Below are positions 1 to 5,461 of a stretch of DNA of 5,461 nt, in pieces (the first letter of the stretch is position 1; every line of letters begins with the position of its first letter). The notes beneath the pieces were generated by a model. The model ran no database searches. It had not been told where the DNA came from and saw only the letters and a list, made by a program, of their open reading frames with translations. This DNA comes from JBBRLG01 sp038231495 (GTDB lineage Bacteria > Planctomycetota > Planctomycetia > Gemmatales > Gemmataceae), in the NCBI GenBank assembly GCA_038231495.1, contig JBBRLG010000503.1, positions 1 to 5,461 on the forward strand, read 5' to 3'. The translations under genes were made by a program, and so were the position numbers.

Positions 1-35
1 CCGCTTGCGGAGCCAGCAAGCGGGCCGCTTGCGGC
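1..35. repeat. Nested palindromic CCGCTTGC / GCAAGCGG repeat
   Basis: CCGCTTGCGG occurs at 1-10 and again at 25-34. GCAAGCGG at 16-23 is the exact reverse complement of the first eight bases of both copies. So 16-23 can pair with 1-8 (7-base loop), and each copy can also fold alone (CCGC-TT-GCGG; at 24-35 extended to GCCGC-TT-GCGGC). A further CCGCTTGC lies at 99-106. The element touches the window edge and probably continues. It may serve as a transcript end for the giant gene, but no T tract is seen. Confidence 0.6.
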
Positions 36-77
36 TACGGCGACCACCCCACGGTCCCGAAACAGTTGCCACACCCT

Positions 78-123
78 ACGACCGCGCCATCGCTTCCGCC
101 GCTTGCTTGGCAATCACGGTCGT
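78..123. other. Inverted repeat with long loop after the stop codon
   Basis: ACGACCG (78-84) and CGGTCGT (117-123) are perfect reverse complements separated by 32 bases. The loop is long and no T run follows, so a terminator role is only a weak possibility. The stretch 1-154 otherwise holds the edge repeat and no supportable gene. Confidence 0.25.
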
Positions 124-154
124 TCCCTCCGCCGCCAGTAGCGACCGGATCGGC

Positions 155-3100
155 TCAACGGTTCAAGAAGTTCAACCAGTAGGTCAGCTCGGCCGTCTTG
201 GCCGGGCGGAACAGGATGTCGAGGTAGGCTTCGCGCACCCAGCGGGCGGGGTTGCCGGCCGCGTCGAGCGACTTGTTGTAATACTCGACCGAGCCCACGA
301 AGCCGGAGTTGATGTCCTCCGTCGTGCCACCCGCGTTGAAGACGTCCACCCAGAACTTCAAGCCCTTGTCGTCTGCCGGCCGCTCCAGCAGGGTCAGGTA
401 GGTGTCCGACACGCGGTTTTGCAGCCGCTCCAGGCTGGTCGTGAAACCCAGGGCCACCAGCCCCGGGTTCACGCCCATCGCCAACTGGCCCAGCCAGTAC
501 GCCTTGCCGTTGGCGTCCGGGGCGCGAGCCAGCAGGTCCTGGTAGATGCCGTCGATCCAGGCGGGTCCAACGCTGCCGAAGCGACCGATGTATTCTTTGG
601 AGTTGATGAAGCCGGCCTCGATCTGCTCCTGCTTTAAGCCCTTGGTGTGGTCATTTTGGTACGCCTTCATCTGATCGACCCAGGACGTGACCTCGTCGTC
701 GGAAGGCTGCCGCCGCAAGTAGAGGTCGTAGGCGGCGCGCACGAACTGCTGGTAGTGTTCGTCGCTGGTGCCGAAGCCGATGCCGGCTTTCTGCAAGGTT
801 TCGAGTTTCGGCGTCGCGTTGGGCGTTTGCGGCAGTTGGTAGTCCACAATCGTGACCGTCGTGGCGACTCCCGACCCCAGGCCGGCGCCGGTCGGCACGC
901 CCAGCGTCACGACGAACGACTTGTCCCGGTCAACGGTGTTGTCGGTGGGGACGGTGAACGCTACGGTCTTCTGCGTGTCGCCGGGATTGAACGTGAGCGT
1001 GCCCGTCGTTGGACCGGTGAAGTCGGCGCCGGCCACGGCCTGGTTCTTGGTCCGGACGCCGGTGGCGGCGGCAACGTCGTAGCGAACCGTGGCGGTGCCG
1101 TCGGTGCCGCCGGCGCGGGTGACGACCAGGCTGATCGTCCCGCTCTTTTCGTCGATGCGGTATGTCGGAGCGGCAAACGCAAGCACCTGGTTCGGTTGAC
1201 CACCGCCGCCGTTACCGCCGCCGTTACCGCCGCCGCCACCGCCGCCGCCGTTACCGCCGCCGCCGTTGCCCTGGCCGCCCGGCTCCTTGATGGTGAGCGT
1301 GTGGGTGCCGACGGCACCAACAATGATGCCGGCGGAGCCGGGGTCGATCGTGAAAATGGCCTTCTTTTCGGTCTCCGTGGGCCCATCGTCGGTAACGGTG
1401 ATGCGGAAACTGTCGGTCGTTTGGCCCTTCAGGATGCCGACGGTGAAGGGGGCAATGTTGAAGTCCTTGACCGTGTAGTCGAAGGCCGGCGGGGGCATTC
1501 CGGGGTCGTTGAGGATGGCGTTGCCGGAGAAGGTGATCTGGGGGAAGAGGTCCTGCGGTGCGGGTGCCGACAGCTGAATGGTGACGACGAATTCCCGGGT
1601 GTCCCCTTCGGTCGCGTCTTGCGCGGCCACGGTGAAATTCGCCGTCACCGCCGCGGGCGGCACGTCGTCCACGCTAATGGTGGCCGTGGCGACCGCGGTG
1701 CTCAGGGGGGAAGCACCGCCGGTCGTGGAGGCGTCGTCGACAAACCCGTTGCTTTGCTCGAACGTGCCGGTAAGGTCCCAGGCCCGGAAGGTGAACGTGG
1801 CCGTCCCCACGAAGTTGTTGCCCGGCACGAAGCGGACGCGCGTGCTGGGACCGCCACCTACCAGGAACCGCGCCTGGGTGTTCGACGGCGTACCGAGGTC
1901 TTGCCACTTCGCGCCGGTGTCGACGGTGAATTGCCACTTGCCCTTGGCGTTGTCGGCCCCAACAATCGCGATCCCCTGACCGTCCGCCTGGTCGTTGTCG
2001 AGGAAGGCGAGGGCGCCGCCGCTGGTAATCAGGTCCAGCACGGCCGTGCCGATGCTGTTGCCGGTGTTCTTGCTGACGGCCGTCACGGTAAACGGGGCGG
2101 CGGGGTCGAGCACCGGAGCGCTGTTGGTGATGCTCACCAGCACGCGACTGGTGGCCGTCGGGCTGGGGTTGGCCCCGGCGACGGCCGTGAAGGTGACGAG
2201 GCGCGTGACCGACCGCTGCCGGGGCGCCGTGTTGGTGTAGACGACGGAACGCAGCACCTGCTGGTAGTCGGCCCGCGGTGCGGTGCCCGTGATGGTTAGC
2301 ACACCCGTCATGGTGTTGTTAGGCCCTGGCACCACCGAGTAAGCGATCTTGTTGGCGGTGATGGCGCCGCTGGGCGTGGCGGTCAGCAACTCTGCGGTGC
2401 CGTTCTGCACGTTCGTGATGGTGACGGTCGCCTTGTCCCAGTTGGCCGGCCCGGTGACGACCAGCGGCGGGGCGACGGTGATAGGCCCCTGGCCCTCGAC
2501 AAACGTGGTCTGATAGTCGATGCCCGCCGCCGGCCCGTTCAGATCGATCAGCGGCGCCTGGGGGTTGGCCGGTATGGTAATCGTGCTCGTGGCCAGAACG
2601 CTGTTGCTAATGCCGTCGTTGACGAAAACTCGCAGGACTCGTGCGGTGGGGTTCGGGTCGGCGGCGGTGTCCGAGAACGTGACCGTGCGCAACACCTGTT
2701 GATAATTGGCTACCGTGTCGATCCCCGATAGCGTCAAAACGTTATTCTGGAACGACTTCGTGATGGCGGTGCCGGTCACGTCGGCGTCAAGCGTTTCGGC
2801 AGCCCCGTCCCGCGCCAGGAAGTTCGAGACCGAGGCCCCGACCAGGTTCGTCGAGTCGGCGTCGGTCACCGTCATCGCGGCGTCCGCGATCGCGACCTGG
2901 GTGGCGCCCTGGGCCAACGCGACCGTGTTGTTGTTGCCGGCGGCCGGGCCGTTGAGATCGACCACGGGGGCAAAGTTGCCCGCGGCGTCGCTGATGCCCG
3001 CCGCCGTCCAGACCCCCCGGCCCGCCGTCGCCGCGACGATCAGGTTGGCCGTCGGGTCGTAGGTGATGTCGTTCACCTTCACGTGCGGCAGTCCGGTGCC

Positions 3101-5341
3101 GAACGAGACCCAATTGCCGTTGGGGCCGGCGTTGTCCGTGGCGAACACGCCGGCACCGCTGGCGTCGGTGGAAAAGCCGGCGATGAACACGACTTCGTCG
3201 CCCGCCTTGGTGGGATCGCGGCCGAAGATGGTAATTGGCCCCATCGCGCTCGTCAGGTTCTTCAGGTTGCCGGTGATCTTTTCCCAGGTCGCACCCTTGT
3301 CCACCGAACGGTATACGTCGTCGTTGGCGTCGGCGACGTAGACCCGCTGCCAGTCGTCGGGATCGACCGCGATGCTGACGATTTGGGAGATGCCCGGAAA
3401 GGCGGTCAACCGCGTGAACGGGCCGTCGATCTTTTCGCGGAGCAGGATGACCGGGTCGAATTTCACCTGGTCCGAGGCGGCCACGTACAGGATGCCGGGA
3501 TCGCTTTGATTGTTGAGCCGGCCGCCGTAGACGACGCCGCCACTTAAAAGGCTGCCCGCGATGGAGCCGATGTCGGCCCCCAGGCTCAGCGGCGTCACGG
3601 TGTTGCCCTGGTCCAGCGACTCGAACAGCTTCGGCACCGGTTTGTTCGTCGCGGGATCGACGGCGGCGCGACCCGTGTCGTAAACCAGCAGCCGTTTCGC
3701 ATCGACGCTGTTGAGCGCGAGCTTCTTGGAGAAGCTCGGCCCGGGCTCCAACTTCTTGTTGGTGTCGGTCCGCGTCAGCGTTAGCCGGGGCGTTTCCACG
3801 ACGTTGTTGGCGGCGTCGCGCGTCTGACGGGTGAAGTCGTCGTTGGACTGAGTGTGGTAATAGGCGACGACCGAGCCGGGGGTGGACGTGGTGTCGATGC
3901 GGACGGTGATGCCGTCCTGGCTCGTGATCGCCGTGGCGGCGGGACTGCCCGGCGTATTCTGCCGCGCGGTGCCGGTGTCCTGGAGCGAAGCCTGGACGAC
4001 GCCGTTCAGCGCGTCGTAGGCGGCCGTGTACACGTTGGCGGCGCGCAGGTTGCTATTGAGACCTTGCCAAACCCGTTTCGTGGGATCGTCGGGGTTGGTG
4101 AGCCTCCAGACGCCGCCGTCGTCGCCCTGCAGGAGGTTGCCCGCCGCGTCGAAGGTTTCCGTGCGCGGATCGACGTAGGTGAAACTGCCGTCGCTGCCCC
4201 GACTGTAGGTCTTCCACTGCTGTTTCGGGTCGGCGACGCTGGCATCGCCCCGAACACTATTCCCGATGCCGCCCACGAAAACAACATTGGGATTGGTGGG
4301 GTGGGCGGCGAGGAAGGAACGGCTGCCGTCGAACGCCGCGCCGCCCAGGTCGGCGCCGTTCTCATCGACGATAGGCCCCATCGCCTTCCAGGTCGTGCCC
4401 TGGTCCGTCGAGCGGTAAACGCTCGTCAGGTCGGTCTGGCCGGCGCCGAAGACGAGGCCGGCGTAAACGACGTTGTTTCCGGGGCTGTTGTGGGTCGCCA
4501 GCAAGATGCGCGCGGTACCGGTCACGGCCTGGTTGTTGGCGACGTTGACCAACTGGCCGTTGTTCGTCTGGGACCAATTGACGCCGCCGTCGGCGGATAC
4601 GAAGACGCCCGTGCCGGCGGCGGCCGCGTAGAACCGATTGGCGTTGCTGGGGTCGGCGACGAGGTCCGAGATCCTCGTCGCCGCGGCGGGGATGCCCGCG
4701 ACCTTGTTCCAGGTGGCACCACCGTCGGCGCTGCGGAAAAGGCCACTGTCCAGCGTGGCCGCCAGCAGCACCGCGCCGCCGTTAAGCGTTGTGACGACGA
4801 CTTTCGGGAGCCGCTCGTTCCCGAGCGTTTGCCCGCCCAGCAGCGCAAAGGTCGGCGTGGCCAGGGCGTTGGTAATCTTCAGGACGCCGCCGAGGCCGTT
4901 GCCGATAGGGGTGGCGGCGAAGAGCGTGTTGCCGCTTGGGTCGTTGGGATCGACCTTGAGGTCGGCTATGGTGAGGTTCGGAGCGGCGTCGGTGATCGGC
5001 GTCCAGTCCGGCACCGCGGCGTTCGCGTTCGTGGTTCGCCAAACGCCGCCGAACTCCGAGCCGGCGAAAAGGAGGTTGGGCTTTGCCGGGATCGTGGCCA
5101 GCGCCGTGAAGGCCCCCACATAGACGCCGGCGGGATCAACCGGCTGGTTGGGAATGAAGGAGGGGAACGAAAATCCGCCAGGCCCCTGTTCGACCCAGGT
5201 CGGATTGGCCAGCGCCGGCACGAGGCGGTCTTCGAGGCATTCCAGCAGCAACCCCGGGCGTCGCCGCTTCCGGCCGCGGACGGGCCGTGTGGCCGCAGAG
5301 GTGCTGGGGCGAAAGATCCCGCGTATCCAGGAAGGCATCAT
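155..5341 (-). CDS. Giant modular extracellular protein: BNR/Asp-box propeller, cadherin-like repeats, Calx-beta and DUF4214 domains
   Basis: A 1728-residue open frame runs without interruption from ATG (5339-5341) to TGA (155-157). I chose the first of two adjacent ATGs because AAGGA lies 8 bases before it and an in-frame TAA (5369-5371) closes the frame upstream. Residues 22-43 carry a basic run and LLLECLEDRLVPA, a planctomycete surface-protein leader. Residues 65-782 hold Asp-box motifs (SADGGATW 204, SADGGVNW 249, STDQGTTW 311, SVDKGATW 679). Two repeats starting near DLNGPAAG (795, 933) follow, then another beta-sandwich (1074-1225), a Calx-beta-like domain (1234-1352), a Gly/Asn linker (1355-1381), a clear Calx-beta domain (1385-1500) and four DUF4214 units (1530-1728). 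Calx-beta folds usually bind calcium and Asp-box propellers often bind glycans or proteins, so a calcium-stabilised adhesive or binding role outside the cytoplasm is inferred. The ligand is unknown and I see no catalytic motif I can name. No transmembrane helix, LPXTG or PEP-CTERM tail is visible. The gene stands alone here, with no overlapping partner. Confidence 0.97.
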   Translation of the reverse strand: MMPSWIRGIFRPSTSAATRPVRGRKRRRPGLLLECLEDRLVPALANPTWVEQGPGGFSFPSFIPNQPVDPAGVYVGAFTALATIPAKPNLLFAGSEFGGVWRTTNANAAVPDWTPITDAAPNLTIADLKVDPNDPSGNTLFAATPIGNGLGGVLKITNALATPTFALLGGQTLGNERLPKVVVTTLNGGAVLLAATLDSGLFRSADGGATWNKVAGIPAAATRISDLVADPSNANRFYAAAAGTGVFVSADGGVNWSQTNNGQLVNVANNQAVTGTARILLATHNSPGNNVVYAGLVFGAGQTDLTSVYRSTDQGTTWKAMGPIVDENGADLGGAAFDGSRSFLAAHPTNPNVVFVGGIGNSVRGDASVADPKQQWKTYSRGSDGSFTYVDPRTETFDAAGNLLQGDDGGVWRLTNPDDPTKRVWQGLNSNLRAANVYTAAYDALNGVVQASLQDTGTARQNTPGSPAATAITSQDGITVRIDTTSTPGSVVAYYHTQSNDDFTRQTRDAANNVVETPRLTLTRTDTNKKLEPGPSFSKKLALNSVDAKRLLVYDTGRAAVDPATNKPVPKLFESLDQGNTVTPLSLGADIGSIAGSLLSGGVVYGGRLNNQSDPGILYVAASDQVKFDPVILLREKIDGPFTRLTAFPGISQIVSIAVDPDDWQRVYVADANDDVYRSVDKGATWEKITGNLKNLTSAMGPITIFGRDPTKAGDEVVFIAGFSTDASGAGVFATDNAGPNGNWVSFGTGLPHVKVNDITYDPTANLIVAATAGRGVWTAAGISDAAGNFAPVVDLNGPAAGNNNTVALAQGATQVAIADAAMTVTDADSTNLVGASVSNFLARDGAAETLDADVTGTAITKSFQNNVLTLSGIDTVANYQQVLRTVTFSDTAADPNPTARVLRVFVNDGISNSVLATSTITIPANPQAPLIDLNGPAAGIDYQTTFVEGQGPITVAPPLVVTGPANWDKATVTITNVQNGTAELLTATPSGAITANKIAYSVVPGPNNTMTGVLTITGTAPRADYQQVLRSVVYTNTAPRQRSVTRLVTFTAVAGANPSPTATSRVLVSITNSAPVLDPAAPFTVTAVSKNTGNSIGTAVLDLITSGGALAFLDNDQADGQGIAIVGADNAKGKWQFTVDTGAKWQDLGTPSNTQARFLVGGGPSTRVRFVPGNNFVGTATFTFRAWDLTGTFEQSNGFVDDASTTGGASPLSTAVATATISVDDVPPAAVTANFTVAAQDATEGDTREFVVTIQLSAPAPQDLFPQITFSGNAILNDPGMPPPAFDYTVKDFNIAPFTVGILKGQTTDSFRITVTDDGPTETEKKAIFTIDPGSAGIIVGAVGTHTLTIKEPGGQGNGGGGNGGGGGGGGNGGGNGGGGQPNQVLAFAAPTYRIDEKSGTISLVVTRAGGTDGTATVRYDVAAATGVRTKNQAVAGADFTGPTTGTLTFNPGDTQKTVAFTVPTDNTVDRDKSFVVTLGVPTGAGLGSGVATTVTIVDYQLPQTPNATPKLETLQKAGIGFGTSDEHYQQFVRAAYDLYLRRQPSDDEVTSWVDQMKAYQNDHTKGLKQEQIEAGFINSKEYIGRFGSVGPAWIDGIYQDLLARAPDANGKAYWLGQLAMGVNPGLVALGFTTSLERLQNRVSDTYLTLLERPADDKGLKFWVDVFNAGGTTEDINSGFVGSVEYYNKSLDAAGNPARWVREAYLDILFRPAKTAELTYWLNFLNR
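158..754 (-). repeat. Four tandem DUF4214 units at the C-terminus
   Basis: Residues 1530-1728. Each unit has the helical core with a Tyr, a Leu, an Arg and a closing Trp at the same spacing: YDLYLRRQPSDD...W (from 1538), YQDLLARAPDANGKAYW (1600), YLTLLERPADDKGLKFW (1648) and YLDILFRPAKTAELTYW (1706). The first three continue into a second half ending GFINSKEY, GFTTSLER and GFVGSVEYY. The fourth stops right after its core (YWLNFLNR). DUF4214 occurs at the ends of exported bacterial proteins, often with calcium-binding repeats; its role is not settled. Confidence 0.85.
842..1189 (-). other. Calx-beta domain, second copy
   Basis: Residues about 1385-1500. This is the clearest domain of the protein: YRIDEKSGTISLVVTRAGG (1394-1412), ATVRYDV, AVAGADFTGPTTGTLTFNPGDTQKTVAF (1435-1462), then TDNTVDRDKSFVVTLGVP and a closing TTVTIVD (1494-1500). 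This follows the standard Calx-beta consensus (E..G...V.R.GG, V.Y, A..G.DF, GTL.F.PG.T.K.., D....F.V.L, .VTI.D). Likely calcium ligands are E1398, D1440, D1467 and D1500 (inferred from position). Confidence 0.9.
1199..1279 (-). repeat. In-frame codon repeat encoding a Gly/Asn linker
   Basis: Residues 1355-1381, almost only Gly with four Asn. On the coding strand it is built of units that start AAC, run through two or three GGC and close with GGT: AAC(GGC)3GGT, then AAC(GGC)3GGT(GGC)3GGT, then AAC(GGC)2GGT, then AAC(GGC)2GGTGGT. All units are multiples of three, so gain or loss of a unit changes linker length without breaking the frame. The linker separates the two Calx-beta domains and should be flexible and unstructured. 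Confidence 0.9.
1286..1642 (-). other. Calx-beta-like domain, first copy
   Basis: Residues about 1234-1352. ATEGDTREFVVTIQLSAP (1243-1260), a DYTVKDF strand, a GILKGQTTDSFRITVTDDG segment (1302-1320) and ETEKKAIFTI followed by HTLTIKE give the E...F.V.L / DYT / ITV.DD / T.E / .LTI order of Calx-beta domains. It is a less typical copy than the one after the Gly linker. Calx-beta domains in the Na/Ca exchanger and in bacterial surface proteins bind calcium through acidic loops; the candidates here are D1318-D1319 and E1323/E1325. Confidence 0.65.
1667..2122 (-). other. Beta-sandwich module of unrecognised family
   Basis: Residues about 1074-1225. Visible elements are a leading NSAPVLDP, an acidic FLDNDQADGQGIAIVG (1113-1128), KGKWQFTVDTGAKWQDLG (1133-1150), a VRFVPGNNFVGTATFTFRAWD stretch (1169-1189) and a closing ATATISV (1218-1224). 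The D-x-D turn, the W-x-x-x-x-D-x-G-x-x-W hairpin and the FRAWD strand recur in planctomycete and cyanobacterial surface proteins next to cadherin-like and Calx-beta modules, as far as I recall. I cannot give a family name with confidence. It probably acts as a spacer or calcium-binding stalk domain. Confidence 0.55.
2123..2971 (-). repeat. Two tandem cadherin-like protein repeats opening with DLNGPAAG
   Basis: Residues about 791-923 and 929-1073. Both begin APxxDLNGPAAG (D795 and D933, 138 residues apart) and share a second block: LTLSGIDTVANYQQVLRTV in the first, LTITGTAPRADYQQVLRSV in the second. This is the pattern of beta-sandwich repeats common in giant bacterial adhesins (DLNG ... VTDADS ... 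LTLSG ... YQxVLRxVxY ... NDG). Repeat 1 keeps VTDADS (825-830) and VNDG (907-910). Repeat 2 has VTGPAN in place of VTDADS and lacks the NDG. The repeats are well diverged between these blocks, so the duplication is old. Confidence 0.75.
2996..5149 (-). other. Beta-propeller region with Asp-box (BNR/sortilin-like) repeats
   Basis: Roughly residues 65-782. Four good Asp-box motifs of the S-x-D-x-G-x-x-W type start at residues 204, 249, 311 and 679. A degenerate one (SLDQGNTV) is at 575, and weaker hairpins occur near 101-113 (WRTTN...DW) and 733-744 (FATDN...NW). Blade-like strands such as VVYAGL, VVFVGG, RVYVAD and LIVAAT precede or follow them. A central block, about 379-460, includes DPRTETFD, GNLLQGDDGGVWRLTNP and SLQDTGT. 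It resembles a conserved segment of related bacterial extracellular propellers, in which I recall DxR, GNDGG and QDNGT at matching places. Such folds occur in sialidases, GH74 xyloglucanases and sortilin-type binding proteins. No catalytic set is recognisable, so binding is the safer guess. Confidence 0.75.
5213..5341 (-). other. N-terminal planctomycete leader (LECLEDRLVPA type)
   Basis: Residues 1-43. A basic cluster RGRKRRR (22-28) precedes LLLECLEDRLVPA (31-43). Large secreted or surface proteins of Gemmata-like planctomycetes often start this way, and the segment resembles the LEPR-XLL leader described in other planctomycetes (established by memory of the family, not searched). A classical long hydrophobic signal core is missing: the only hydrophobic run is LLL before the acidic LECLED. 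The single cysteine of the whole protein, Cys35, is here. A sorting or cleavage function near Pro42-Ala43 is inference. Confidence 0.7.
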
Positions 5342-5349
5342 GAGGAGAA

Positions 5350-5354
5350 TCCTT
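5350..5354 (-). promoter_or_regulatory. Ribosome-binding site of the giant gene
   Basis: The coding strand reads AAGGATTCTCCTCATGATG. AAGGA is 8 bases from the first ATG and 11 from the second, so it favours the first. The surrounding stretch (5349-5371) is locally A/T-rich, in contrast to the gene body, as expected for an unstructured initiation region. Confidence 0.7.
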
Positions 5355-5428
5355 AATAATGGTTGATTTTAGGTAAGAGCGTCCGACAAAGCTGCCGGTA
5401 ATGTCTCCGATTGCGTGATCCAGGCGAG

Positions 5429-5449
5429 CGTCGCGGCGTAAGCCCGACG
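5429..5449. repeat. GC-rich hairpin upstream of the gene
   Basis: CGTCG (5429-5433) pairs with CGACG (5445-5449). Inside, GGC (5435-5437) pairs with GCC (5442-5444) around a GTAA loop, with C5434 bulged. Read on the plus strand the loop is a GNRA tetraloop. No T tract follows on either strand, so it is not a classical terminator. It resembles the GGCGTAAGCC-type palindromes I associate with planctomycete intergenic regions (recall, not verified). The remaining upstream sequence to the window end shows no gene. Confidence 0.45.
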
Positions 5450-5461
5450 TGGATTTCAGCC

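Noticed and set aside
5..637. Plus-strand open frame from the window edge
   Set aside because: Also in register with the antisense of the giant gene for most of its length. It starts within the palindromic repeat and shows no ribosome-binding site or domain.
1199..1279. CCG-rich tandem repeat considered as a CRISPR-like or intergenic repeat
   Set aside because: It is fully in frame within the gene, has no spacers, and encodes a Gly/Asn linker.
647..2299. Long plus-strand open frame (about 550 codons)
   Set aside because: Same in-register antisense artefact. It ends where the sense gene uses a CTA leucine codon (L1015), and the Ala/Val run in it is only the reverse reading of the Gly linker.
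3854..5356. Long plus-strand open frame (about 500 codons) opposite the giant gene
   Set aside because: It lies exactly in codon register with the minus gene. Stops there would need TTA, CTA or TCA sense codons, which are rare in this GC-rich gene, so a long open antisense frame is expected. Its translation is Arg/Gly/Val-rich with no recognisable domain.
5366..5371. TAAAAT as a -10 promoter box on the minus strand
   Set aside because: The hexamer is a fair match, but no -35-like sequence lies 16-18 bases upstream (AGCTTT, CAGCTT and GCAGCT are there), and it would put the RNA start very close to the ribosome-binding site.
5369..5455. Open stretch of 28 codons upstream, in frame with the giant gene (ending SDALT, TAA)
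   Set aside because: It is bounded by TGA (5456-5458) and TAA, has no good start codon, and overlaps the upstream hairpin. It is too short to support as a gene or an upstream leader peptide.

Overview
The window is almost filled by one very large gene on the minus strand (5341 down to 155, 1728 codons). About 120 bases upstream of its start and 154 bases beyond its stop carry no gene I can support. Base composition is GC-rich with strongly G/C-ending codons. The protein begins with a short basic stretch followed by LLLECLEDRLVPA, an N-terminal signature I know from large surface or secreted proteins of Gemmata-like planctomycetes. This signature, with Calx-beta and DUF4214 modules in one giant protein, points to a planctomycete of the Gemmataceae type. 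That assignment is inference from protein style, not from a marker gene.

Protein layout, N to C: export-type leader (residues 1-43); a large beta-propeller region with Asp-box (BNR/sortilin-like) repeats (about 65-782); two cadherin-like beta-sandwich repeats that both open with DLNGPAAG (about 791-923 and 929-1073); a third, different beta-sandwich module (about 1074-1225); a Calx-beta-like domain (about 1234-1352); a Gly/Asn linker (1355-1381); a clear second Calx-beta domain (about 1385-1500); and four DUF4214 units up to the C-terminus (1530-1728), the last one cut short. The whole protein has a single cysteine, inside the leader. No transmembrane segment is evident.

Flanks: an AAGGA ribosome-binding site sits 8 bases before the first ATG. 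Further upstream (5429-5449) is a GC-rich hairpin with a GTAA loop. Beyond the stop, the window edge (1-35) holds nested copies of CCGCTTGC / GCAAGCGG that can fold into competing hairpins. Both look like dispersed intergenic palindromes rather than classical terminators, because neither is followed by a T tract.

No partner gene, operon, RNA gene, mobile element or CRISPR array is visible. The best reading is a monocistronic gene for a modular extracellular or cell-surface protein of unknown ligand. I see no evidence for a multi-gene system in this window. The points most worth following are the leader, the domain combination, the in-frame codon repeat encoding the linker, the loss of an acidic motif in one of the paired repeats, and the out-of-frame peptide-like stretch that overlaps the stop.
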